Positions 53,610 to 63,485 are shown, counted from the stretch's first letter. The stretch is DNA of 64,000 nucleotides from Chitinophaga caseinilytica (GCF_038396765.1 NZ_CP150096.1:62001-126000); one strand, 5' to 3'. Program-made: numbers and translations. Notes: a model not told the origin generated them from the letters alone.

Positions 53610-55316
53610 ATGCAGAAACGCTGGACAGTAAAGAAATATCAACCATCACAGGAGCAACAGCTCCAGGCAGCTTTGAAAATCCACCCCATACTATGCCGCC
53701 TGCTGGTACAAAGGGGGATCACTAAATTTGAAGATGCACGCCATTTCTTCAGGCCTTCGCTGGACGATCTCCACGATCCATGGCTCATGAAGGATATGGA
53801 CAAAGCCGTTTCCCGGCTGGAAGAAGCCTTCTTCCGCCGCGAGAAAATCCTCGTGTACGGCGATTACGACGTAGACGGCACCACCGCCGTGGCCACCGTA
53901 TATGGCTTCCTGCAACAACTGTACGACAATATCGAATTCTATATCCCCCACCGCTACCGCGAAGGGTACGGCATTTCCATGCAAGGCATTGAATATGCGC
54001 GGGATAACGACTTCGGGCTCATCATCGCGCTGGACTGCGGCATCAAATCCGTCGAGTACATCGGCCATGCCGCATCTCTCGGCATCGATTTCATTATTTG
54101 CGACCACCACCTTCCCGATGCCATTCTCCCCCCGGCCGTCGCCATTCTCAATCCCAAACAGGAAGACTGCCCTTATCCTTATAAGGAGCTTTCCGGCTGC
54201 GGGATCGGGTTTAAGCTGATCAGCGCCCTGGCGCAGAAGAAAGGTTTCCCCATGAGCGGGGTATATCAATATCTCGACCTCGTGTCTACCAGCATCGCCG
54301 CCGATATCGTTCCCATGACGGGTGAAAACCGCGTGCTCGCCTTCCATGGCCTCAAACAGGTCAACGAAGCACCGTCGCCGGGGATCAAGGCGCTGCTGCG
54401 ACTGAGCAACCTGAAGGAAAAACTTACCACTTCCAACCTCGTATTCGTCATCGCGCCGCGCGTAAACGCCGCCGGAAGGATGGACGATGCCCGCAAAGCC
54501 GTGAACCTTTTCATGGAAACCGACGAAGACAAGGCTTTCGCCATTGCGGAAATGCTGCATGGAGACAACCAGGAGCGCAAGGGGATCGATATGAGCATCA
54601 CCCAGGAAGCGGTCAGCATTATCCAGAACGACGCAGCCATGATCGCCCGGAAATCCACCGTGCTGTTCCAGCCCCACTGGCATAAAGGGGTTGTGGGCAT
54701 CGTGGCGTCCCGGCTCATCGATAAATATTTCTACCGGCCCACCATCATCCTCACACAGAGCAACGACAAGGTGGCGGGCTCCGCACGCTCCGTGTCCGGT
54801 TTCAACGTGTACGAAGCCATCCACCAGTGCAAAGACCTCCTCGAAAATTACGGCGGCCACTTCTACGCAGCGGGCATGACCCTCAAACCGGAGAACGTGA
54901 CAGCTTTCCAGGAGCGTTTCGAAGCCGTTGTTTCTGCCACCATCAGCCCCGACCTGCTCATTCCCGAGATCGTGATCGACACTGAAGTGTGGCTGTCTGA
55001 CCTCACTCCCGCTTTCTACAACATCCTCCGGCAATTCGAGCCCCTCGGCCCCGAAAACCTCCGGCCCGTATTCATCGCCAGGAACCTGACCGACACCGGG
55101 TTTTCCCGCATCGTGAAAGACGAACATATTAAATTGTCCGTCCGCCAGCGCGGTGGCACCCCGTTTTCCGGCATCGGCTTCTTCATGGCCGATAAATTCG
55201 AGATCATTTCCGGCAAAAAACCGTTCGACCTCGTTTTTACCGTGGAAGAAAACGAATGGAACGGCAACACTACCCTTCAACTCAAAGCCATCGACATCCG
55301 GCCTTCCGGGGCATAA
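53610..55316 (+). CDS. recJ: Single-stranded-DNA-specific exonuclease RecJ
   Basis: A 568-residue DHH-family 5'-3' exonuclease. Motif I DYDVDG at 85-90, Asp142 in LDCG, motif III DHH at 165-167, then NPKQEDCPYPYKELSGCGIGFKL. The DHHA1 part has HWHKGVVGIVASRLIDKYF, GSARSVSGFNVYEAI and GGHFYAAGMTL. A C-terminal OB domain ends it. It acts in recombination, mismatch and base-excision repair. It is 118 bp after the polyprenyl synthase, a gap with no gene. Confidence 0.97.
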   Translation: MQKRWTVKKYQPSQEQQLQAALKIHPILCRLLVQRGITKFEDARHFFRPSLDDLHDPWLMKDMDKAVSRLEEAFFRREKILVYGDYDVDGTTAVATVYGFLQQLYDNIEFYIPHRYREGYGISMQGIEYARDNDFGLIIALDCGIKSVEYIGHAASLGIDFIICDHHLPDAILPPAVAILNPKQEDCPYPYKELSGCGIGFKLISALAQKKGFPMSGVYQYLDLVSTSIAADIVPMTGENRVLAFHGLKQVNEAPSPGIKALLRLSNLKEKLTTSNLVFVIAPRVNAAGRMDDARKAVNLFMETDEDKAFAIAEMLHGDNQERKGIDMSITQEAVSIIQNDAAMIARKSTVLFQPHWHKGVVGIVASRLIDKYFYRPTIILTQSNDKVAGSARSVSGFNVYEAIHQCKDLLENYGGHFYAAGMTLKPENVTAFQERFEAVVSATISPDLLIPEIVIDTEVWLSDLTPAFYNILRQFEPLGPENLRPVFIARNLTDTGFSRIVKDEHIKLSVRQRGGTPFSGIGFFMADKFEIISGKKPFDLVFTVEENEWNGNTTLQLKAIDIRPSGA

Positions 55317-55317
55317 G

Positions 55318-55348
55318 AAAACCCCGAAGCCCATGGCCACGGGGTTTT
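55318..55348. terminator. Bidirectional intrinsic terminator
   Basis: AAAACCCCG / CGGGGTTTT arms (9 bp) directly after the recJ stop and ahead of the convergent esterase stop. Confidence 0.8.
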
Positions 55349-55370
55349 GCCTGCGACGGTAAGGCCGCAA

Positions 55371-56168
55371 TTATTTCGTGTACTGGTCCATCCAGGTGAA
55401 CAGTGTAGGTTCGGCATAAGCCCTCGTCCAGGCATCGTGCCCGCCCGTGGCGCTTTCCGAATACTTCACCAGTTTGCCGCCACATGCTTCGATGGCGTTC
55501 ACCATATCGCGGGAACCTTTTACCGGGACGGTAGGATCGTCTGCATTGTGAAAAACCCATAATGGCTTGTCTTTCAATATACAACCTTTATCCGGCGAAC
55601 CTTCCCCGCAAATGGGCACTGCGGCGGCGAAACGATCGGGTTTAGCCTGCATCCAGCTCCACACACCGTACCCGCCCATGCTCATACCCGTTAGGTACAC
55701 GCGGGAAGGGTCGACTTTATAATCTTTCATGACCTGTGCGTACAGCACTTCGAGACTGGGAATGTCCCACCAGCTGGTCACTTTGCATTGCGGCGCAATG
55801 AGGATGTAACGGAAATCCGCGTCTTTTACCGCTTTCACCACCAATGCCGATCGCTTCACGATATTGATATCGTCGCCGCGCTCCCCCACACTGTGGAGTG
55901 AAAAAATGACGGGCCACTTTTTATTCGGGTCCTCGTTATACTTAGCGGGTAAATAGCGGAGAAAATCGGTGACCTGCTTCGGGCTATTTACTTTTTGCGC
56001 GGTCAGCCCGGTGGTTAACGGAGCAGGTGGTGTTCCCGGATTAGGGGTTTCGGTGCCTCCGCCTCCTGTACCGGGGCCTGGTGTGGGTACGGGCGTAACT
56101 TCATGATCTCGGCCACAACTCATTACACATGTGGCCCAGGCTAACATTAAAATCAATCTTACATTCAT
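55371..56168 (-). CDS. Esterase-like alpha/beta-hydrolase lipoprotein (paralog 1)
   Basis: A 265-residue lipoprotein (ATCVMSCG) with a Pro/Gly/Thr-rich linker (~30-55) and an alpha/beta-hydrolase fold of the prolyl-oligopeptidase/feruloyl-esterase-like type. The nucleophile elbow is GMSMGGYGVWSW; the acid and base are likely DDPTVPVKG and GGHDAWTRAYAEP. SLHSVGERG gives the oxyanion loop, with Ser where the paralog has Gly (LHGVGERG). Substrate unknown; a polysaccharide ester is usual for the family. A paralog lies 240 bp upstream. Confidence 0.85.
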   Translation of the reverse strand: MNVRLILMLAWATCVMSCGRDHEVTPVPTPGPGTGGGGTETPNPGTPPAPLTTGLTAQKVNSPKQVTDFLRYLPAKYNEDPNKKWPVIFSLHSVGERGDDINIVKRSALVVKAVKDADFRYILIAPQCKVTSWWDIPSLEVLYAQVMKDYKVDPSRVYLTGMSMGGYGVWSWMQAKPDRFAAAVPICGEGSPDKGCILKDKPLWVFHNADDPTVPVKGSRDMVNAIEACGGKLVKYSESATGGHDAWTRAYAEPTLFTWMDQYTK

Positions 56169-56247
56169 ATTTCAAGTCATAAGTAAGGGAACTGCGAAAA
56201 TACGTCACTTACGCCAGCGGGAGTATAACACGTAGATGCCATAAACG

Positions 56248-56268
56248 CGCCATGGTGGCGGATTCCAG
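56248..56268 (-). repeat. Shared 21-bp upstream element, copy 1
   Basis: CGCCATGGTGGCGGATTCCAG on the plus strand, 80 bp upstream of esterase paralog 1. It matches the element upstream of paralog 2 (57275-57295) at 18 of 21 positions. Confidence 0.5.
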
Positions 56269-56355
56269 TATCAAATACAACATCCTGCCAATTCATTTAT
56301 TTATATAATATCCAATACACTCATTGCCAAATCCCTAGCTGGCCCGGGGAGGTAT

Positions 56356-56386
56356 AAAAAAACCCGCGGCCCAGGGGCCCGCGGGG
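56356..56386 (-). terminator. Intrinsic terminator of esterase paralog 2
   Basis: GC-rich stem CCCGCGG-GCCC / GGGC-CGCGGG followed by T7 on the minus strand, 22 bp after the stop. The rest of the 56169-56407 gap has only the repeated upstream element. Confidence 0.8.
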
Positions 56387-56407
56387 TAAATTGCGCTCTT
56401 TTTGCGA

Positions 56408-57211
56408 CTATTTCTTCTGCTGGTTCAACCAGGTGTATAATGCCGGATCATTATAGGCTTTCGTCCAGGCATTATGCCCGCCGGTAGCATTCTCCGTGTA
56501 TTTCACCAAAGTACCGCCGCAACTCCGGATGGCGTTCACCATGTCGCGCGAGCCCTTTACAGGAACGGTTGGGTCGTCGGCATTGTGGAAAACCCACACC
56601 GGCTTATCTTTCAGCACGCAAGCCTTTGAAGGGGTACCTTCCCCGCAGATCGGCACGAAGGCAGCAAAACGGTCCGGTTTGCTGAGCGCCCAGCTCCAGG
56701 TGCCGTACCCGCCCATGCTGAGGCCCGTCAGGTAAATCCTGGACGGGTCTACATTATATTCCTTCACCACCTGATCGTACAACACTTCGAGGCTGGGCAC
56801 GTCCCACCAGCTGGAGGCCTTACACTGCGGGGAGATGACGATAAACGGGAAGTTGGGGTCCTGGGCCGCCCGTGCTGCCAGCCCGGCGCGCTTTACCTGG
56901 TTAATGTCGTTGCCACGCTCGCCCACTCCGTGGAGGAAAATAATGACCGGCCATTTCTTGTTCGGATTGTCGTTGTAGGTAGCCGGCAACTGGCGGAGGA
57001 AGTCGGTCACCTGCTTAGGGCTCTTCACTTTTTGCGCGGTAACCCCAGTGGTCAGGTTGGAGGTACCGGTGGCAGGGGGCGGCGTTTCCGTCCCTTTCCC
57101 ATTATCAACTGGTTTGGCAGGCGCAGGCACTTCGCTGTCGCGGCTGCAGCTCATCATCAAAGCCACCAGGGCCAATGCAAAAAACGTTCGGATCTTACTC
57201 AAGTTACTCAT
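56408..57211 (-). CDS. Esterase-like alpha/beta-hydrolase lipoprotein (paralog 2)
   Basis: A 267-residue lipoprotein (LVALMMSCSRDSEV), very similar along its length to the gene at 55371-56168, so a tandem duplication. Conserved elements: IFLHGVGERGNDINQVKRAGL, GLSMGGYGTWSWALSKPDRF (nucleophile Ser), VFHNADDPTVPVKGSRDMV (acid) and TGGHNAWTKAYNDP (His). Its oxyanion region keeps HG, unlike paralog 1. It has its own terminator and upstream element, so the two genes are probably separate transcripts. Confidence 0.87.
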   Translation of the reverse strand: MSNLSKIRTFFALALVALMMSCSRDSEVPAPAKPVDNGKGTETPPPATGTSNLTTGVTAQKVKSPKQVTDFLRQLPATYNDNPNKKWPVIIFLHGVGERGNDINQVKRAGLAARAAQDPNFPFIVISPQCKASSWWDVPSLEVLYDQVVKEYNVDPSRIYLTGLSMGGYGTWSWALSKPDRFAAFVPICGEGTPSKACVLKDKPVWVFHNADDPTVPVKGSRDMVNAIRSCGGTLVKYTENATGGHNAWTKAYNDPALYTWLNQQKK

Positions 57212-57274
57212 GTCGGATATGGTTAAATTATGGTTCTCGTGCTATCCGTAACTCAACTTCCATACCACAAAACC

Positions 57275-57295
57275 CGCCATGGTAGCAAATTCCAG
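57275..57295 (-). repeat. Shared 21-bp upstream element, copy 2
   Basis: CGCCATGGTAGCAAATTCCAG on the plus strand, 64 bp upstream of esterase paralog 2; differs from copy 1 at three positions. Confidence 0.5.
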
Positions 57296-57394
57296 CTAAT
57301 ACATGATACTTACTCATAACTTAGGAATGATATTAATATGCAAAAGTTTCTGCATCATTCCCGATCACCCGTTCCAGGCCTGGGCATCTGCCAA

Positions 57395-57429
57395 TAAAAA
57401 AAGCAAAGCACCGGAGCGCTTTGCTTTTT
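57395..57429. terminator. Intrinsic terminator of htpG
   Basis: AAGCAAAGC / GCTTTGCTT stem with A and T runs on both sides, about 20 bp after the htpG stop. Confidence 0.85.
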
Positions 57430-57449
57430 CCTGTATTGCCGGATTGTGA

Positions 57450-59273
57450 TTATTTCTCCATCAGTTCCACGCTACGGTTCACGAACGCCGTAAGATCGGC
57501 GCCGGTCAGCAGGCCCTGCGACAGCAGCGCCAGGTCGGCGAGGTTGCGAACCTGCTTCTGTTGCAGCCCGCTGTCCCCTTCTCCCAGGATGCGCTGGTAA
57601 ATAGGATGGTTGGCGTTGACGGTCATGGTGATTTCGTCGGGCATGCCGGCATACCAGCTGGCGGCCGATCCGCCCATGGCGGCCATGTCTTTCATCCTGC
57701 GCATCAGTTCGCCGCGGGTAACGATCACGGGCTGGTCTTGCGCGCCGAGGCCTTTCAGTTCCACTTTCACGCCGGGCAGTGCTACCTGGCCGGTAAATAT
57801 GTCTTTCAACGTTCCTTCCTGCGCTTCGCTGAGCACGCTTTGCGTGGCGGCGTCGGGGTTGATGAGGTTGTCGGCGATGTCGGCGTCTACCCGGGTGAAC
57901 ATGACGTTTTCCCATTTGTGCTCCATCTGGTTGATGAAACCGGCGTCTACCATCGTTTCCATTTTCACCACTTTATATCCTTTGGCTTTTGCGGCAGCGA
58001 TGTAGCTGTCTTGCTGCGTGGGATTGGTGGCGTAGAGGATCACGAGCTTGTCTTCCTTGTTGGTCTGCACGGCAGCGGCCGCGGTGCGGTATTCTTCCAG
58101 TGTGTAGAAAGTGCCGCCGTCCACGTCTTCGAGGAGGTGGAACTTGCCGGCTTTATCGAGGAACTTGTCTTCGGTCATCATCCCGTATTTCACGAACAGG
58201 GCGATGTGTTCCCATTTTTCCTCGAAAGATTTGCGGTCGGTCCGGAACATTTCGTCCAGTTTATCGGCCACTTTCTTGGTGATATGTGCGTTGATCTTCT
58301 TCACGTTGGGATCGCCCTGGAGGTAGCTGCGGCTAACGTTGAGGGGGATGTCGGGCGAGTCGATCACACCGTGGAGCAGCATGAGGAACTCGGGCACGAT
58401 GTTCTTCACCTCGTCTGTCACGAAAACCTGGTTGGAATACAGGCTGATCTTGTCTTTCTGTATTTCGTACGTTTTGGTGATTTTGGGGAAGTAGAGGATC
58501 CCTGTGAGGTTGAAGGGATAGTCTACATTGAGGTGGATCCAGAACAGGGGCGGCTCCGCGAAGGGATACAGCTCCTTATAGAAAGCCTGGTAGTCGTCTG
58601 CGGTGAGCTCCGACGGTTTTTTGACCCAGGCGGGGGATGTATTATTGATTTGTTCTCCCTGGAATTTGATGGGCACGGGGAGGAAGCGGCAGAATTTTTC
58701 GAGGATGGTGCGGATGCGGTGCTCATCGAGAAATTCTTCGCTTTCTTCATTGATATGCAATACGATATCGGTGCCGCGGGATTCTTTTTCGGTGTTTTCG
58801 AGCTGGTATTCCGGGCTGCCGTCGCATTCCCAGCGAACGGCCTGGGAATCGGGTTTCCAGGATTTGGTGAAGATTTCCACCTGGGAAGATACCATGAAGG
58901 AGGAGTAGAACCCGAGGCCGAAGTGGCCGATGATATTGGCGCCGTCTCCCTGTCCTTTATATTTCTTCACGAATTCTTCCGCACCGGAGAAGGCGACCTG
59001 GTTGATGTATTTGTCGACTTCTTCGGCGGTCATGCCGATGCCGCGGTCGGAGATGGTGATGGTTTTCTTTTCTTTATCGAGGGAAACGGTGACGTCGGCT
59101 TCTCCGATCTCGCCTTTGAATTCGCCTACGCTGGCCAGGGTTTTGAGTTTCTGGGAGGCATCCACTGCGTTGCTGACCAGTTCCCGCAGGAAAATGTCAT
59201 GATCGGAATAGAGGAATTTCTTGATAATGGGGAAAATGTTCTCTGTTTGTACACGTATGGCACCTTTCTGCAT
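57450..59273 (-). CDS. htpG: Molecular chaperone HtpG (Hsp90)
   Basis: A 607-residue GHKL ATPase chaperone. N-terminal nucleotide site: FLRELVSNAVDASQKL, DRGIGMTAEEVDKYINQVAFSGAEEF and IIGHFGLGFYSSFMV. The middle domain has PLFWIHLNVDYPFNLTGILYFP and GVIDSPDIPLNVSRSYLQGD with the catalytic Arg. The C-terminal dimerisation domain ends LTAFVNRSVELMEK. The C-terminal part is shorter than in E. coli HtpG, common in this phylum. Confidence 0.96.
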   Translation of the reverse strand: MQKGAIRVQTENIFPIIKKFLYSDHDIFLRELVSNAVDASQKLKTLASVGEFKGEIGEADVTVSLDKEKKTITISDRGIGMTAEEVDKYINQVAFSGAEEFVKKYKGQGDGANIIGHFGLGFYSSFMVSSQVEIFTKSWKPDSQAVRWECDGSPEYQLENTEKESRGTDIVLHINEESEEFLDEHRIRTILEKFCRFLPVPIKFQGEQINNTSPAWVKKPSELTADDYQAFYKELYPFAEPPLFWIHLNVDYPFNLTGILYFPKITKTYEIQKDKISLYSNQVFVTDEVKNIVPEFLMLLHGVIDSPDIPLNVSRSYLQGDPNVKKINAHITKKVADKLDEMFRTDRKSFEEKWEHIALFVKYGMMTEDKFLDKAGKFHLLEDVDGGTFYTLEEYRTAAAAVQTNKEDKLVILYATNPTQQDSYIAAAKAKGYKVVKMETMVDAGFINQMEHKWENVMFTRVDADIADNLINPDAATQSVLSEAQEGTLKDIFTGQVALPGVKVELKGLGAQDQPVIVTRGELMRRMKDMAAMGGSAASWYAGMPDEITMTVNANHPIYQRILGEGDSGLQQKQVRNLADLALLSQGLLTGADLTAFVNRSVELMEK

Positions 59274-59482
59274 ATGTTTTTCAGTTTTTTAGACGGTGAA
59301 ACCTTGTCAAAGGGTGTGCCATGGCGGGGGCGACTGCCAAGTTGACCGTCAAACGAAAAAACGGGCGTTGATTTTCAGACAGTTGCGGGTTATTTACCGG
59401 AAAACTGCGACAGGATGGGGATTGGGTGGGAAAAAACGTGGAAATTCGCGCCAGATAAGCGTGAGAATCCAAATAAACCCCT

Positions 59483-59490
59483 TATCTTTG
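59483..59490 (+). promoter_or_regulatory. Promoter -7 element of the rpsF operon (TATCTTTG)
   Basis: Exact TAnnTTTG, 40 bases before the rpsF ATG, in the AT-rich part of the 256-bp gap between htpG and rpsF. The rest of the gap shows no gene. Confidence 0.65.
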
Positions 59491-59529
59491 CACTCCATTT
59501 TAATTTTAAATCACTAACAAGGGAAAATT

Positions 59530-59883
59530 ATGTCAAACTACGAATTGATGGTGATCTTTACCCCTGTGCTTTCTGAGGAAGACTACAAAGCTGCCCAGAA
59601 AAAATTCGCTGACCTTGTGAAAGACAATGGCGGTGCGATTGTGCACGAAAATCCCTGGGGCCTGAGATCACTGGCGTACCCGATCCAGAAGAAGACCACG
59701 GGCATGTACCTGGTACTGGAGTACACTGCGCCATCCGACTTCAATGAGAAGCTGAAGATCCAGCTGAACCGCGATGAAAATGTATTGCGTTACATGTTTA
59801 CCAAACTGGACAAGCACGCGGTAGCGTACAACACCCGGAAGAAAGGTAACTATGATGCTGAACCTAAAACCGCAGAAGCTTAA
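59530..59883 (+). CDS. rpsF: 30S ribosomal protein S6
   Basis: A 117-residue S6 with ferredoxin-like fold: [20 protein letters not shown] start, [28 protein letters not shown] and [22 protein letters not shown]. It binds the platform of the 30S subunit with S18, encoded next. The order rpsF-rpsR-rplI lacks the ssb gene found between S6 and S18 in many Firmicutes. Confidence 0.98.
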   Translation: MSNYELMVIFTPVLSEEDYKAAQKKFADLVKDNGGAIVHENPWGLRSLAYPIQKKTTGMYLVLEYTAPSDFNEKLKIQLNRDENVLRYMFTKLDKHAVAYNTRKKGNYDAEPKTAEA

Positions 59884-59888
59884 AAGTT

Positions 59889-60155
59889 ATGGCAGTTAAA
59901 CAAGAAATCAAGTACTTAACCGCGGTTAAGCAAGAGAAGCGCCAGAAAAAATACTGCCGCTTCAAGAAATTGGGTATCAAGTATGTAGATTACAAAGATG
60001 CCGAGTTTCTGAAAAAGTTCCTGAACGATCAGGGCAAGATGCTGCCTCGCCGTATCAGCGGTAACTCGCTGAAATTCCAGCGCAAGGTAGCCGAGGCTAT
60101 CAAGAAAGCCCGCCAGATGGCGCTGTTGCCTTATGTTACTGACCTTTTAAAGTAA
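59889..60155 (+). CDS. rpsR: 30S ribosomal protein S18
   Basis: An 88-residue basic protein with [26 protein letters not shown] and [33 protein letters not shown], the S18 core. Only one Cys (YCRF) remains of the metal site of some S18 forms. Five bases after rpsF. Confidence 0.98.
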   Translation: MAVKQEIKYLTAVKQEKRQKKYCRFKKLGIKYVDYKDAEFLKKFLNDQGKMLPRRISGNSLKFQRKVAEAIKKARQMALLPYVTDLLK

Positions 60156-60161
60156 GAAACA

Positions 60162-60608
60162 ATGCAAGTAATCTTAATACAAGACGTAGACAATCTGGGC
60201 CAGAAGAATGAACTGGTAGCCGTGAAGAACGGTTACGCCAGGAACTTCCTGATCCCCCAAAAGTTCGCCGTAGAGGCCAGCGAGTCTAACCTGAAGCAAC
60301 TCAACGAGCGCGTGAAAGTGCAGAAAGTGAAAGAAGAGAAAATGCTCGCTGAAATCGCCAAAGTGGTAGAAGTGCTGAAAGCCGCTCCCGTTAAAATCGG
60401 CGCGAAAACCGGCACCTCCGGCAAAATCTTCGGTTCTGTTACCGGCGTTCAGATCGCCCGCGCGATCAAAGAACAGAAAGGTTATGAGATCGACCGTCGT
60501 CGCATCCATATCCTCGGTGATGTGAAAGAACTGGGCCTGTACAAAGCCCGCCTCGATTTCGGTAAAGGCAACGAAGCCGAACTGGAATTCGAAGTGGTTG
60601 CTGAATAA
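60162..60608 (+). CDS. rplI: 50S ribosomal protein L9
   Basis: A 148-residue two-domain protein: N-terminal QVILIQDVDNLGQKNELVAVKNGYARNFLIPQKFAVEA, long connecting helix, and C-terminal rRNA-binding domain (GAKTGTSGKIFGSVTG, RRRIHILGDVKELGLYKARLDF). Third gene of the operon, followed by a terminator. Confidence 0.98.
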   Translation: MQVILIQDVDNLGQKNELVAVKNGYARNFLIPQKFAVEASESNLKQLNERVKVQKVKEEKMLAEIAKVVEVLKAAPVKIGAKTGTSGKIFGSVTGVQIARAIKEQKGYEIDRRRIHILGDVKELGLYKARLDFGKGNEAELEFEVVAE

Positions 60609-60626
60609 TCAGCCCGATCACTATAT

Positions 60627-60662
60627 TAAAAAAGCTGCATCCAACCGGGTGCAGCTTTTTTT
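60627..60662. terminator. Bidirectional intrinsic terminator
   Basis: GCTGCATCC / GGGTGCAGC stem (one wobble), A6 before and T7 after; ends rplI and the convergent permease gene. Confidence 0.85.
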
Positions 60663-60689
60663 ATGCCTTCTATTGTAATCAATACTTGC

Positions 60690-61970
60690 TTACTCGTAGC
60701 GCAGCGCCACGATGGGATCCAGCCGGGATGCCTTCACAGCCGGGTATATCCCGCTCATCAGGCCCACCACTGCACAGGCCAGGATGCCCCCGATCGTCCA
60801 CCCCCAGGGGATGAAAAACGACGAGCCCATCAAACTGGCCACCAGGTTCCCTACCAGGATCCCCAACATCACCCCGAGCATCCCGCCCAGGATACTGATG
60901 ATCACCGATTCGAACACGAACTGCAGCCGGATCGTGGGGCCCGTGGCACCGAGGGCCTTGTTCACCCCGATCTCCCGCGTCCGCTCCGCAACAGACACCA
61001 GCATGATGTTCATCAACCCGATCGCCGAGCCCACCAGCGTAATGAGCCCGATCAACGTAGCCGCCGCCGTCACCATCCCCAATTGCCGGAACAGCATTTC
61101 GGCGATACTATCGCTGCGACTGATGAAGAAATTGTTCTCCTCGTTGAAATCCATCCTGCGGATGACGCGGAAAAGCCCCGTGGCCTCCCCTATCGCCTCG
61201 TCCTGCAGCTTGATATCGTTTACGTTGACGTTGATCTGGTAAGACGCCCAGGGGCGGTTGAACACCCGCCGCGTGCTGGTCACCGTCGTCACCACCACAT
61301 TATCGGCGCTGAACATATTGCTGCTGCCTTTGCTTTCCAATATCCCGATCACGCGGTAGCGGACGTTGCCCAGGCGCACATTCGAGTTGAGGGCCCGTTC
61401 GGGGAATTCCCCGAATAACGTTTTCGCCACGTCCCAACCCAAAACAGCTACGTTCCGGCCGGATTCAATATCGGCTTTCGTGAAATTCCTGCCGTATCGA
61501 AGGTTGTAGTTATTGAGCTTGAGGTAGTTCTCGTCGCCGCCGATCACCTGGATGTTGGGATTGGTCTTGTAGTTTTCGCGGTACACGGTCATACCGCCGC
61601 CTGCACGGAACATGAGGCCTACCGTAGCGGGGAAATCGTACCGCTTCTTGAATTCCATCGCTTCACCAAAAGTAATGACCTTGTTTTGGTTGGAAGTGCG
61701 GACCTTCCTGCGCTGGCCCGTGCTCGTTCCCCGAACGGCACCGCCGCCACCGCCCATGCGGATGCGCATTTCGCGGTTGCGGATGGAGAAACCATTGGCG
61801 CCCATGCTGGCGAAACTGTCGTAGATCTTGTATTGCAGCGCGTCGATCACCGTGAGGATGCTCACGAGCGCCATGATACCGAAGGCGATCACCGTCACGG
61901 TAAGGCCCGCCCGGAGGCGGTTGGCGCTCACTGAGCGCAGGGCGAGGGAAAATACATCTTTTGTACGCAT
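60690..61970 (-). CDS. MacB/FtsX-type ABC transporter permease
   Basis: A 426-residue integral membrane protein. One N-terminal span ([21 protein letters not shown]), a ~220-residue periplasmic MacB-PCD domain, then three spans in the FtsX domain ([70 protein letters not shown]). Conserved [19 protein letters not shown] couples to the ATPase. No ATPase or membrane-fusion gene is adjacent in the window. A Gly-rich loop ([11 protein letters not shown]) in the periplasmic domain is unusual. Probably an exporter or mechanotransmission unit; substrate unknown. Confidence 0.9.
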   Translation of the reverse strand: MRTKDVFSLALRSVSANRLRAGLTVTVIAFGIMALVSILTVIDALQYKIYDSFASMGANGFSIRNREMRIRMGGGGGAVRGTSTGQRRKVRTSNQNKVITFGEAMEFKKRYDFPATVGLMFRAGGGMTVYRENYKTNPNIQVIGGDENYLKLNNYNLRYGRNFTKADIESGRNVAVLGWDVAKTLFGEFPERALNSNVRLGNVRYRVIGILESKGSSNMFSADNVVVTTVTSTRRVFNRPWASYQINVNVNDIKLQDEAIGEATGLFRVIRRMDFNEENNFFISRSDSIAEMLFRQLGMVTAAATLIGLITLVGSAIGLMNIMLVSVAERTREIGVNKALGATGPTIRLQFVFESVIISILGGMLGVMLGILVGNLVASLMGSSFFIPWGWTIGGILACAVVGLMSGIYPAVKASRLDPIVALRYE

Positions 61971-62036
61971 AACGACCGTTGACTAAAGTTAACGGTTTTC
62001 CATCATCTGTAAACCCATCCACCCACGGAATGGCAT

Positions 62037-62070
62037 AAAAAAAACGGCAAGACGCGTTGGCCTTGCCGTT
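62037..62070 (-). terminator. Intrinsic terminator of nuoN
   Basis: AACGGCAAG / CTTGCCGTT stem with T8 on the minus strand, 22 bp after the nuoN stop; it probably ends the nuo operon. Confidence 0.85.
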
Positions 62071-62091
62071 TCCGGAAAAATATCGTTGCGA

Positions 62092-63456
62092 TTACAGGAA
62101 TTGCAGGAGCAGGTTCGGGAAAATACCGAGCACGATCACGATGGCCGCCGCCACAACCAGCATGGCTTTGAAGCCCGGCGTAACGCCCTGTGCATCCGCC
62201 TCTCCGGGCTTGAAGTACATGGCGATGATCACGCGGAAGTAGTAGTAGGCGCTGATAGCGGCGCAAAGCACCCCCAGGATCACCAGCCACAACAGATCTC
62301 CCTGCTGAACGGCTGCGCTCAGCACGAAGTACTTGGCGAAGAAACCCGCAGTCAGCGGAATACCTGCCAGCGAAAACAGGAAAATCGCGCAAACGACAGC
62401 TACCAGCGGCTGCCTGCGGGCAAGACCGTTGAAACCGTCGAACGTATAGTCGTTCATTTTCAGCAAGATGGCGAAGATACCGATGGTAGCCACACTGTAA
62501 GCCGCTGCGTAAAGGATGAGGCCCTGGCTTGACATTTCATTGTGCGCCACGATGGCGAACAGCATGAAACCCGCCTGCGCGATGCTGGAGTATGCGAGCA
62601 TGCGCTTCACGCTTTGCTGGAACACGGCCGTGAGGTTACCGATGATGAGGGTAGCCGCGGTGATGATGGCCAGGATCAGTTGCCAGTGGTGGCTGATGTT
62701 GCCGCCGGAGAAGCTCACATGGAAAAGGCGCATGAAAGCGATGAAGCTCGCGGCTTTTACGATGGTGGCCATGAAGGCGGTGAACACGGTCGGGGAACCG
62801 TCGTACACGTCGGGCGTCCAGAAGTGGAAAGGCGCGGCGGATACTTTGAATGCGAGGGAGAAGCCCAGCAGGATGATGCCGCACAGTGCCAGGGGGCTCA
62901 GTTCCCCGGTGCCCAGGCCCATTTCACGCAGATCGAACGTGCCGGTAGCGCCGTAGATGAGCGCGATGCCCATGAGGAGGATACCCGTGGTGAAGGAGCC
63001 CATCAGGAAGTATTTCAGCGAAGCCTCGTTGCTTTTCAGGTTCTTTTTATCTGCGCCCGCGAGGATGTATTGCGGGATGGAGATGATCTCGATGGCGAGG
63101 AACAGCATCAACAGGTTGCTGTACGCCCCCGTTAGCATGATACCCGCCAGGATGAAGAAGATCAGCGCAAAGTAATCGGCCACGTCTTCCCCCACTTTCT
63201 CGAACGCGCTGCCGCAAAGCAGGAAGTAGAGGGCCGTGGAGGCGATGGCGATGGCATTGAACAGCACGGAAAAGGAACTCACTTCCACCATGCCGTGCAT
63301 CACGCCGTAGCCCTGCTGCACGTCGAGCAGGTTGGCGATGAAGGCGAGCACCGTACCGGCGATCGCGAAATATTTGATATACTGCTTCTGTTTGACAACC
63401 AGTCCCACGAACATCAGAATAATCCCAAAAACAGCAGTCGTAATTAATGCGTTCAT
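62092..63456 (-). CDS. nuoN: NADH-quinone oxidoreductase subunit N
   Basis: A 454-residue Mrp-antiporter-like subunit of complex I with about 14 spans. Signature stretches: LFLAIEIISIPQYILAG (with the pumping Glu), SLKYFLMGSFTTGILLMGIALIYGATG, ALAFKVSAAPFHFWTPDVYDGSP with the conserved Lys, and VKRMLAYSSIAQAGFML. It pumps protons while electrons pass to menaquinone. It follows nuoM by 29 bp and is last in the operon. Confidence 0.96.
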   Translation of the reverse strand: MNALITTAVFGIILMFVGLVVKQKQYIKYFAIAGTVLAFIANLLDVQQGYGVMHGMVEVSSFSVLFNAIAIASTALYFLLCGSAFEKVGEDVADYFALIFFILAGIMLTGAYSNLLMLFLAIEIISIPQYILAGADKKNLKSNEASLKYFLMGSFTTGILLMGIALIYGATGTFDLREMGLGTGELSPLALCGIILLGFSLAFKVSAAPFHFWTPDVYDGSPTVFTAFMATIVKAASFIAFMRLFHVSFSGGNISHHWQLILAIITAATLIIGNLTAVFQQSVKRMLAYSSIAQAGFMLFAIVAHNEMSSQGLILYAAAYSVATIGIFAILLKMNDYTFDGFNGLARRQPLVAVVCAIFLFSLAGIPLTAGFFAKYFVLSAAVQQGDLLWLVILGVLCAAISAYYYFRVIIAMYFKPGEADAQGVTPGFKAMLVVAAAIVIVLGIFPNLLLQFL

Positions 63457-63485
63457 ATTGTAACGTTACAGAATCATTTATTAAA

